Source: Synchiropus splendidus (Eukaryota; Chordata; Actinopteri; Syngnathiformes; Callionymidae). From it: a DNA stretch of 64,000 nucleotides. The DNA lies in the NCBI RefSeq assembly GCF_027744825.2, contig NC_071347.1, positions 9,671,501 through 9,735,500 of the forward strand. Direction: 5' to 3'. A program made the position numbers and the translations under genes. Shown piece by piece: positions 42,001 through 54,000 of this stretch. Numbering within the stretch: the first letter of the stretch is position 1; each line of letters opens with the position of its first letter. The notes below the pieces were generated by a model that saw only the letters and a list, made by a program, of their open reading frames with translations, was not told the DNA's origin and made no database searches.

Positions 42001-45000
42001 AAGAGTCAAAACATGAGCCAAGACTTTCACTTGCAATTAACAAAACCACTGTAATTTTTTTTTAAAACTCATGTCTCAGCGAATGAATCCCAGTGAATCC
42101 TGGAGGGACTGGTGAAAGGTCACGGGGCTTGATGGTGCTCCTCGAATTTAGACATCCTGCAACCAGGAGCAATTCTGAATCTGACTCAGAAGTGGTCACG
42201 TTGATGAGTTTTTAGACTGTGCTGGAGGAAGAAAACAGCATTGTGCTCATGGGTGAAAGAAATATAGATTTACTGTCTTACAAGTGACGGAATGTGATGA
42301 CCAGTTGAAAAGAGCCAGTGTTTTGTACCTGGCAGTCACTGACAGGAAAAAAGACTAAGGAGAAGAAAAGCAGGGGGCGGGCGGTTCCTTTTCACTGTAG
42401 CGAGATTATATTACGCGACAGTTTTTAGAGAGAGGTGCTCTGTACAGTAGACAGGACGGAGAAATAGATCAATAAATATGACAAATGAGAAAATGAAATA
42501 TGTTTAAAATATAGATAGGAAATAAGCAAAACAATCACAGATCATATTGGTAGGGTAGGAGATTTTGTTTTTCCTGTCGCAGTTTTCACTAAAATCCCCT
42601 TCACTAACCATCCCATTCAATACTTTTACACAAAAACATACATTTTAGCCACGTGTGGAATCGACAGAAATGAAAGGTAAATTTTAATGGACCCTTCCAT
42701 GTGATTGGGTGGTGATGTGTCGATCACACACACTGCTGTCATTTGTCCCGCCCACTCTATATCTCCGTTCTCTCAATTTGACTGGAGTCGACGTCAGGTA
42801 TGAGTCCATGATAACTTCGAATATGTACAGAAATAAGTAAACCGTGGCTCAACACGGATCACTCACCCTGTCTTTAAAAACACTTTCATAGATAAATGAT
42901 TCCATTAAAATAAGATGAAAAGGAAACTTTCAATCGTGAATGACTTAACTTCAAACTGTCAGAATTCAAAATATGTGTTTTGAGCAATACTTCTCTCTTT
43001 CTCTCCCTCAATAGACTTTGAAAGTGTCCTAACATGCGTGTGACTGATATTCAAGGAAGCAGAACACGTTTCACCACTTTTCATGCAATTGTTTTTGTTG
43101 GACATGATAAAATGTCTGATTCGAGGGAAACTACTTTTAAATGACTTCAAATCTCCAAAATCTTCAAACCTTCTGTGTGAGGCATCAGAATACCATGACT
43201 GATGTATTTGTAAACAGTATATAGCCTTTGCTACTAGCTATTGAAACTCCTGTGTCACAAAATGTAGAGGATTAAACAATGGAAACGCCAAAACGTAAAC
43301 ACCAGGAATGTGTTATATACTGGCAACATTTTATTCAAAGTAATTCACATAGTACCTGAGCAGAGCAAAGCAAGGTTCTTGGATGCATAAGTGACAGCAG
43401 ATCTCTGTGTTATTAAGGCTAACACAGCCTCAGGCTGTATATCTGAAGTTAAACATTATCAACAACAACAACAACAACAAAAATATGATAGCAGGGAGCT
43501 CTTTTTTCCTTCTGGTCAAGAATAAAGAAGGAGTTAAGTGTTACCCTCATCACTTCAGCGAACTCGTCTCCACAACACAATGGTGCGTTCCTTGGATTCC
43601 AGAACTGGCATTGCATTCAAGCTTCTTCCATTCCTCTTTGCAAACCTTATTGCGACAAAAGCCATAATGCAGTACCATCAGGGGAAAAGCTTGGAGCGAC
43701 CTCCACCATTTTTCAAGTTTTCATCACTTATTGTGAACGATACCTCATGTTTTTCATTCAAATCTCCTCGGGGAAGAAAAGCGATGAGTGTGCCCATATT
43801 TCTTTCCCACAGCACTTTGACTGTGAGGGAAGTTGATTCCAGAGCAAGATTGATATGTGAATGGCTCTCATTCCTGTAAATACTGGGGGGGATTTATGAC
43901 GCTGTTCATCCACGTGCTCCTACTTTTAATAAAGAGGAGAGACCCTGGTCACCTTGTGCTCAGCTGGATAAATGAGGCCCACGTACGTCCCCGGTGTTGA
44001 CCGTTACTCCTGCAGTGTCACGCCAGCTGTCGTTGAGATTGATGGCTGAGTCCCCCTGCACTGTCAGGTCAATTGGTCAATATTAAATGTGAAAGGTGAC
44101 CTTAAGAATGAAACACGATGTTGAAGTGTAGCACCTCTGATCTTGAACTGACTCGCCAGACAAGCATGCCTCATGTCTTTTAGTTTGTCTCCGGGATCTT
44201 GAGGCAGATGCATATTCAGAGGGAGTAGTCATGTCACCAGAGGGCACCACTGTGCTTCATTTTCGTCAGGCTTGCAGAGTGACATTTTAGACCCAAAAAC
44301 AGTTTCAGGAAGGGGATGTGAGCAGCTCTTAGTAGTTGTGTGGCAGGTGAACCTGAAGCCCCAATATTAAAAGGCCACTGATCAAAACAGCTCTGCTAAA
44401 TCCCCACTCCAGGCAGTGTTATTAGTAACTAAACGCCTCACAGTTCACTTACACTGCTAAAGCTGAGTTTGAATTTCTATTCTCCAAGCAGTGTCTCAGA
44501 AAGAGATGGTCAAGTAAACCAACATGATCAGAACTTGCAATGTGAAAGAAAGTGCCTTTTCACAATGGACACTGACCAGCTTGCAGCTACACAGCCCAAC
44601 TAAACAACACTGTATCTGTCATGTTGGTCGACAGAAGACACGGGACACGTGATTAAATTACAGAATTTAATCGATGGAAGGAACAAATAAATAGACAGAC
44701 AAATAACTAAAAGTGCCGGGAACCAAAACGCGGACTGGGATCAACACACAGGGACAAGGGAGAATCTGGAAAACAAGAGAGGCGGATTAGAATCACAGCC
44801 TAGAAAAGGGGGAGAACAGAAAACACACCCAGAGTTAAGATCAACGCGGTGGAGATAAACTGAAAGAAGAACGCACACTTGCACACAAGGATTAAACTGT
44901 ACGGAGATCTATAAATAATAAGTGAGACTGAAATAACTGCTCACACGCAGACTGAATATAGATTGGGAGAGAAACGAAAGTGGAGAATATATCCACGGAA

Positions 45001-48000
45001 GGAAGATTAGGAGATGAACGCCAGCTGCGTATGCCTGTGAAGGTTGAGGGAAGACAGGAAACGGAAACGAAAGAAAGTGCGGATATGACAGTATCTAGTC
45101 TACATAAAAATATATAATAACGATAATAAATATCGGATTCTTTCTTTTGAGTTTTTGTTGGCTACTTTTTAAATGCTTGTAACTGACCACTGCAGAGCCG
45201 CAGGTAGATCATTTCGTCTGCTCAGGGTAGACGTCACACCTGAAAGCACAGTGAGCCATGACCGAGTCCTCCACCACAGTTTATCCAGTTTGATGATTTT
45301 ATTTTTTAAACCTTTGAAACCCTTTGTCTTCCTCAAAGTTAGTCGATTGTGAAAGTCAGGATAATTAGGGTAATTTGGAAAATTTGCATGCCGACTGATA
45401 AGTGATTTGCCAGATAATCCTCCTCATTCATTTTAGTCCATTACTTAACACGGCAAGCAAATACAACGGTTACGTTGAAGCTGTGGATGATATACTATAT
45501 CGCATCACATCTCATCTCTGCCTGCCTCTGGTTAGACATACAACAGTCACTGTAACATCATAATGTTGCAGTGTTATGGTTCTTGCGGTGGGAGTGTGGG
45601 CCAGGCCACTGATAATAGACTTCGTGAACTTCAGTCACAGGCCTTCAATGACATGATTGTCGCAGGACACATGCGTCCTGCAGCTCTTGAAACGCTTCTT
45701 TCCTAGTGACCTCTCTGGCTGTTAAAGTGCCGAGCCTGACTGTTTTGAAATTGATGCACGCTTGAAATGACATTGAGACCAGGTATAAAACAGCCACAAA
45801 CCTACAAACAGTGCATCGCAGAGGCGACAGTAAAACCAAAAGTCTTTCAAGTTCTAAACAATTTCTGTGATCCAACTTAGGATGTGACGATGTGAAAATT
45901 TCACATCACGGTATTGATCACAATTTGAACGCTTCATTTCTGCTTGCCACACATCACTTGAGACAGTAAATCTAATATTGAATATTTATATATTGATAGA
46001 TATTGATCAGAATATTCATCAGAGAATCCGCAAGACTGTCAAACACTCATATATATTCTGTACACACATGCATACTGGAAACACATCATGCTGCTCGCTG
46101 TATATCTCATGTGCAGAGACCTGCGGACACTCCGCTCTCATTGCACCCAAAAATGTATTTTAAATGAGAATTGTTTGGTAACTTAAAAAAAATTGTCCTT
46201 CATTGAAGTACTATAGAAACATTGGATTTTCGACTTATTAGATTGTATATTGATAGAGTGTCTCCTCCCTTCTCAACTCTCTATGTCAGAGTTTAGTCCC
46301 AAAAAACAAAACATGACACAATCTTACCTCTTAATGGTGTTGACCTTAAAAAAGTAGCTTGTCCTGTTGCCACCTAGTGGCAAAAGCATTGTTTTTTTAT
46401 CAAAGTTGCAACTTTGGAGTGACATATGGGTTTGTTTCATTAGCCACTAGCAACATGCAAATTAATTTACAAACTAACTCGGGTGTTTCGTCCGCTGTCT
46501 CACCTGCTTAATGTCACTTCCCCAGAATGAAACCGTGATCTCAATAGACACTTAAACAGACGTCCAATGGCTGTGCAAGAACATTTCCTAATGGCCATGT
46601 GTCCCCACACATCACCGCCCAAAATGTCTAAATGAATGAGAGAATGAGCGCTAATAGTCCAGGGTCCGCCAGCCGCTTGCCTTCGTAAATGCTGTATTGG
46701 TCCTCCAGACACAAAGCACTGACTCCTCTGGTTTTGCACCCTCCACAGGCTCCTTTTCAAAATACCCTCTTCTTTCTTTCCTGTCCCTTGCTGTCTTTTC
46801 CCATTCCTGTCTTTTAACTTGACTTTTTCATCCTCCTGCTTCTCACTTGGGAAACCTGCCCCCCCCTACTGATCTGTCTCACCGTAGCCTTGTTGATCTA
46901 TGCCTTTTCCTGTGTGTGGGTTTGCTGTCTGCCTTTCTCACACTTTTTGGTCTTTTCCCCTCTGCCTGTTGTTACTCTTTCTCCCCCTCTATTGCTCTCT
47001 GCTACGGTCCCCCCAAATTTCCCGTGCTCTCTTCTCGTAGTGGGGCAGTATCAGTCGGTCAGAAGGGTGCGGCGAGTGGGCACGGGGATGAAGGGGGGGT
47101 CCCATATCGCAGTGACAGCGTGAAAAGCATGGTGACAGAGGGAGCGAAGGCCGGGAGGTGGCAGACCGTCCAGGGCCACATGCAGTCTGGAGGACTCAGA
47201 CCCAACAAGTGAGTTCAGAACCAAACAGGATGATAAAATGAAGAAAAAAAAATGTTGTTTTATATATTGAATCGGAGTTAAACTACATATCAATGACGAC
47301 TGTAGGGACTGTTGCTCTGGTGTCAAGGCCGAAGGTGAGGGCAGAGTCGGAGGCCTCCAGGGAAACATGATGATAACAATAGCTGGTGCAGCTGACTCTC
47401 TAACCAGGGAGGTGAAATGCGGCTGAAAACTATGATTCATTAAAATGTGAAAGGTGCTCGAGGAAAAGCGACAGTCAGTTTTTGCCACGAAGGCGTGCGT
47501 CACACTTTCAATGAGGAACCTGTCTGAACCTGCACCACTGTCTCTCTCAGGCCTGGTGTCGAGAACGAAGCAGTTCATTTTCAGCTCTGTATGATTTTTG
47601 CACCTTTCTTTGGCACCTCATGCCACCGACTTCTCCCTTCATAACACATTTACACTCTCTACCAGCTCCCTCCTCATTCCTGTCCTCTCTCCTCCCCTCC
47701 TCATCTTTCTTTTTGCCCCCGTCTATAATTGGATTCTATTTTCAGGCTGCTATAAGTGTCTGTGTTTCTTTGTGTCTCGCACCCTATTTTCTTCTCCTCC
47801 TCCATTGTCACCCTTCACTGTTATCATTTCACTCCATCTTTCCTTTGTCGTGTTAAGCGTTTCTAATACTGTATTTGAGAATGCAGTTGTAGATTTAAGG
47901 AAATCATTAGTCCCGACTCAGTGTCTGAATTTTGTGCAGCTTATTGTCAGAACTGTTTCCTTAGTGTCCGTTTTCATGAGACTTTAAGTTGCTCTGGTGT

Positions 48001-51000
48001 TCCCATTTTAATAGGTTAACATCTATTAAAGAAGGGCACTATGAGGAGACTTGGACATCTTCTGCATCTATTACGCTCCGGTGATGTTAGAAACATTGAA
48101 AGTTATCAGCCAATTAAAAAGAAGCACATTTAAAAAGGAGGCGGCGAGAAATCCTCTGTGCCGCTGGGTTGGCTGCTGGAATGTCCCTGGAGAGGTGGCA
48201 TCTATTTAAAAGAGCACCAAGAAAGAGACTCTATCAGAGATGGAGAAGTGGATTGATGGTTGAAGACATGGGGATTTCTCAACAAAACAGAAAAACCTTA
48301 TCAGGAGTGCCTGGAAGCTGCAAAACAAAGAGCCGAGCACTTGGTCGCGGTCATCTGTCGCCAATTTCCCATTTGCCTGTGCGGATAGTAAACATTCGGC
48401 CTCCGCCGCCTCGCATCACGGCCTCAAGGAAGCAGCACCCTCAGAGCGCACAGACACACAAGTTTCGTTCACGTCAGACGCGCGGGGCGAGCACGCAGTT
48501 AGCGCACGTTTTGGTGGCGAAACTCCGTGAGCAACATTCATCGCACAGCGATCACTCGTGCTGCACTTTCTACTGCTACCTCTGCTACTGCTGTTATTGC
48601 TGCTGCCTCACGTTGCTCTCCTTCTCTCTCCTCCTCCTCCTGTCTCCAACTCCTCACACCCCCAACTCTTCATCCTTTGATATCACTCTTCTTGACTTCT
48701 TCTCTCAAACACTGTCTTCCTGTCTGGATGAACATTCTGGTATCAACTTGACCTCCTCTCCTGTGTCCTCTTGCTGCTCTGTGCCACCGTGTCTTATCTC
48801 CGAACTCTCTGTCCGTCCCCCCTCGTCTCAACTCTTGTCCCCTGGACACCTGTCCCCTCCTCCTTTCTCTTCTGACTCCTTCCCTCTTCACCGCCCTTTC
48901 CTCTGCCGACCATGGGCATCATCACGCACTCTCTCTTCCCTCCTACTTTGCCCTCCCAGCTTCGGGGATCCAGTCCTCTCCTATGCGTCCACTTTGGAGC
49001 ACATCCCTACTCGACCTCGGACGCTACTGCGGCAGCAGAGTCTCCAACAGCCTCTCATCCACCCCCCCGGCCCGGGTCTCGGCCACCCTCCCACCACATC
49101 CCAGAGTTTGGGACAATTGCACACAGCACCTGGACAGCCCAGTGGAGCGGGTGCTGGGAAAGCAGAGGGCGGTGGCGGCGGCAGTGAGGGTGGGGGCACA
49201 AGAGGTGGCCCAAAGGGTTCACGAGGAAGCCCAGCAGGAGCTGGCGCGTCTCGCTATAGGGGAGGTGGAGCCGGTGCGCGCTCACGTGCCAATCCAGGCA
49301 GCTGGGATTACATGATGGACCAGATGCGGAATCGTGGCCTGGATGTCAGGTCTTTCCTGTGAGTCTCTACTGATGCTTGTGTTTTCGCTCGCAATTTTGA
49401 ATTCCATATCTGTGTGTTAGATTATTATCTGATCCAGGGAAGGATATTACTTTTATTGAGATTCACTTTGTACAATTGCATACTTTGTGCACCTACTTGT
49501 TTTCATCCATACCTGTGGAATCAACAAGTCATTTCCTTCACCCATGTGTGTGCCTGCCTTTTTGGTTTGCAGAAGGTTTTTACTGTGTTTGAATGAAATT
49601 TCCAGGGACTGTGGCTTTCACCTCAGTTGCTTGGGCTTGATTCCCAGACAGGGATTTTTAAATTATTTTTTATTTTTGCTGAGAGTTAACACAGTTCAGA
49701 TGAATGAAGCACTTACCATAATTTGAATTGTGAAGAGTATTTCATTCATCTGATGGTTTGCTGTGCTCACTGGAGGTATGCACTGTCTTGTTTTTTGTCT
49801 TGTTTCACAGCTGAAGGTGGGAAAATCAGTTTGTCTAACGTAAGATGTTTCGATCACGTCATACGAATCATATGTATGTGATGAGACGCATACTTTTCAT
49901 GTTGGTTGAAGTTTGTTAATTGCTGCCAGCAATGTAGTTTAGGGGCAGTGCATGGTCTTCAAGTATGACGTGGGTTCCGCCCAGAAGCGGGGTGCAAAGT
50001 CTAAATTTGTCCCAGTATTAATTCTGCTTGTCAGCACTGCCACAATACAAGTGATAATATAAGCTGTTGAAGTCCGCCAGGCTGGATTATAAAGCTCAAC
50101 TGCCCATAAATGTTCCGTCGGGGAAGTTTGCCCGTGTCTGTTTGAAATTGTTCAAATACAAACGTGCTAAAAATAGTACATCGGTTAGCAGAACATGAGG
50201 TCTTTCTCTCAGCGTATTTACCAATGCCACAAATGGCAGTATGACTTCCATATTTTGGTGATTCAAAAACTCGTCTGTGGTCTCCAGCTTTTGTCTTTAC
50301 CGGACGCTGTAAACTACAGCTTATAATATTCATGGGATTGTGTCCAAAATCATTTGGCATCCCAGAATTCCATTCAATTACATGACCGTTTCTGAGGCAG
50401 CCTTTGAAATGGCTGTTAAATATTCGGCTTACACCAGCAGGCTTAATCCATATTCCATTAGTGTTTGCTGTGACAGTGAATCCCCTTCTCCCATATCACT
50501 GTACCTTTAATGCAAAGAGTGAGTCTCTGTGTGCCGTTTTTACTCACTGGGTCCACAAACGCTCACAACACGGTGCGCAAGGATAAGGTTAAGCAGCTGT
50601 GTGTTGATTTGTGTTAACTCTGAAGGATTGATCTTATGTCACCAACACCATTACTCCCACAACGTATTGTGGCTCCCAGCTAAAAGCGGAGGGAGGAAGA
50701 GGTTTGGTAAAGGTTGAGAAAGGACATGAAGGTGTATTCGCTTTGTGAATCCATAGATCAGCCATTCTGTGCGGGGCTGTTTCATTTTATGTGTGTGGGA
50801 GACACTTCTGGCATTTGAGTGTGACACAGCTGAAGCAATGCCACAAGCTAGCTACCCATGTAGCACGCGAATCTGCCAAGGTCATAGAGAATTCTGTGCA
50901 TGACAGTCAAGTGTAGCACTCACCATGGTGAATGTGCGATCAGGGTCATTGCCGTTGTGTTTCCTCTTCGCAACAGAAACAGCGTTTATGATTAATGGCA

Positions 51001-54000
51001 GATTGGCCCTGTAATAGACGTGACCCATTGTTCAAGCCAGTTAATTTCAGTCTTGGCTGGATCCCCTATCTGGATGAATCATTGCTGAGTGGATGTGTTG
51101 CTGACATTGACACAGATATCTGGCCTTTACAGTCGTTGACCAAATGGATCTCTTGGTCTGCGTGGTTTTTGACTTTAATTCTATATATCTTGGCGCCGTT
51201 ACTGTCTCTTTCCACTTTTCCTTTTCTGCTGGTCTCATGGTGGAAGCAGTGATTCAAGTGGATTCAATTGGAATTTATCAGCATGAGGTGACTGTAAATG
51301 AGTTTCATTGACCATTTGGGCTGACATATTACGCAGCAGCAGAGATTCTATAGTCACTTTATATGACTATGATACTGTGAGGGTAACTGCCAATGGCCAG
51401 ATTAATCAGTAGAAATGGAACCTAGTATTGCAGAATATCACAATAATATTGCAGAAATGGGAGTTTCCAGCATTGTTTTATCTCTTTGTCAATGGATGAC
51501 TACATTTCTCAAGCTTAGATTTCCAGATATTTGCCATGTTAACAAAGTGAAGTAGATTCAGTTTTAAGAAATATGTTGGTGTGAGTTTAACATTTGGGCC
51601 TTATGGACGTCTCTTCAGCATTGTTGAGGAAAGTAAGACAAATCCTGTCAGAGTGGTTCTGGGAAGACATTTTTTAAGAGGCTGGCAGCATCATATTTCC
51701 TTTGCGGGGTTATTGTCGCGCCATCAGGGGCTTAGGCGGTTGAACCTTCGGTGTGTCTGACAGTAAGGAGGCAGGGGGAGAAGAGGAAGCCGGGGATTAG
51801 GAGTCAGGCTGAAGCATGAGAGCAGAGGGGCTGGAGCTGAAAGGAGAAGATGAAATGGGAACGCTGCACAACACAAAGCAACGGAGCAGTGACCCAGAAA
51901 ACACACAGCGAGCACCTCAAGATACTGTGTCACTCAAATAGAAACAATTAGTCCACATATCCTTAATGAGGCTTTAATTCAATCTGGCGGCGGCAGGATG
52001 GCGACCGCGCGTCCTGAGCGGAAGACGTGGACGCAGATTTCAAGTGAAACAACTTGCGAATGTGCTGTGTCTGGTGGGAGAGTGGGGTGTGCGGAGCTCG
52101 CTTGCTGCCGAGCATGATATCCATTAAGGGTCATTAAGTAATCACCAGTGGTTGCTGTTAATTGCTTGTTGTCCGTGCGGCGAGTTCGGAACTTGCACCT
52201 GTTGTCGACACAGTCATTAAAGTCATCATTTTATTATTAGCTCGGGTTTGAGGTTAATATCCTTCCCTGGACATGTTGTTGTGCTTGATAATCATTTCCC
52301 TCTTCTCTCAACTGTCCTGCCGCTCTCTTTGCTGACCTCACCTGAATTGACCCGTGTCTTCTTCTCTCCCCCTGCACCACAACTTCTTTGTGTTCCAATT
52401 CTCTATCGTTTTCATCTCTTTTTGTCTTCCTCTTTTGCACTTTTTTTTCTTCTTCTTTCTCTTATTGTATTGTTAATGGGAGCCAGTGAAGGAAAGCTGG
52501 TGGTCCTGGCTTTGGCCATCGGTGTGGCCGAGCAAGATGACTTTGCCAATATCCCTGACCTGCAGGAAACTCCACAGGCCGCACCAGCAGCCAGCCAGGA
52601 GCCCTCGCTTGAGAAGAGGTACCCGCTAAAAGAATGAGAGCGCTTGAGAGTGTGGGAGCGAGTGGGGCTCAAATGAAAAAGACTGAAAGGTGCAATACCG
52701 AGGAAAAACGGTGATTTCAGCATCTAGAGGAGGACACTTTTGTTTGTAGTGTTTTGGTGACTCACCGCTCTTAGATCCGAACCTGGAATAGCATCAGCTC
52801 TGTTACAGGCCAGCGAACGAGAGCCGAGTGTGTCCAAGTCGTAAAAAGGAGTGTAATCTAAAATGTGTATGATGATCAAGCAATTTGGAGGAGAGCGGTA
52901 AAGCAATAATGAGCTCATAAATCACAGCAGTGAGACACGAACCGGAGCCAGACACCTTTTTTTTTTCCTGGTGAAGGTAGCATTTAACACACAAGTGAAT
53001 TGGCCTTGGAACATTTTCTAATTATTCTGACAAAAATCATCTCCTATATCAAAATGACACTCTCCTCCGGCCTCTTCATCTCTATTTGTTTGTCATTTCC
53101 CTCCTGCATCACAGAGAACTCCCATCGGTGCTTGTCTTATTCCTTTGTATTTTCATGCTTTTTATTATCCTGCTCTTTCTCCCACTGTGTCCCTTTTTCC
53201 TCCCGCTCATTAGCTTCCTTCACTCACCCTCTGCTGCTTTGAGAGTCCCGTCTCTGTAACTCCACCATTCTCCCATAGAGACTTCTCATTATTCTACAAC
53301 TCACTTGCATAAATGTGCTGCTAAAAATAAACCTTTTTGCTTGCCAGCCAATGTACATACGCAACGCCAAAAGTGTTATTTTCAAGCGCAGGAAACTCGT
53401 GCGTCTTCCGGCCTTCGACGATTTTACCGTGCATTAATAAGCACAGAGTCGTGTGAAGCAAACCAACACTTGTTTGTGTTGTAAATTCAGCTTTGGAGGG
53501 CCGCTGTGATGATTCGTGCCAGAGTGTAACAGTGAAGACTCTCTGCTCAGCTGACGGCAGATGTGACACTCTTTCAGTCCCAAGTGGCCAATTAGGGTCG
53601 ATTAAACTTGGCTTGGATTTCATGACAGTTTGGAGTTTTCTTAAAACAAAATGGCATGAAAATAAGAGCAAAACAAAAATATACATCAATGAGCCAAAAG
53701 ATGAATTTTAGAAAAGAAAACAAAGTTGAATAAATGAAAAGTATTTGAGACTACTTTATTATTATTATTATTATTATTATTGAATTATTTCTCAATAATT
53801 TTCAACAGCTACTGTGCTTGAGAGGCAACCTAAAAACATGCATCTGTCCATCTTTATTATATAACTGTTGAATGATGTGAGTCTTTAAAGCAGGCCATTA
53901 AGCATTAATATTCATAACTCACCTCAATATTTCTTTGTTTAGCACCTATTGTTCTAGGTCAATTGAAGCCTTAATCTAAATGCAGTAGACCTGATGGGTC

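Larger units (their letters stand above)
41026..47040 (+). other. syt7: syt7 intron between cassettes A and B
   Basis: This 6.0 kb phase-2 intron starts gtgagtctt and ends cttctcgtag. It contains a (CAA)n tract (43460-43481), an LTR-like element with a 5-bp target duplication (44617-45090), a hAT-like end (45877-45930) and a pyrimidine-rich run immediately before cassette B (about 46760-47036). I see no further exon. Confidence 0.8.

Noticed and set aside
47051..47578. 175-codon minus-strand open frame
   Set aside because: It overlaps cassette exon B in antisense and is explained as the shadow of that exon plus low-stop flanking sequence.
48169..48959. 5' three-fifths of a 397-codon open frame
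   Set aside because: It is open only because the intron is pyrimidine-rich. The translation is Ser/Leu/Pro/Cys-rich, a strong acceptor lies at 48958-48959, and the phase of neighbouring exons requires the exon to start at 48960.
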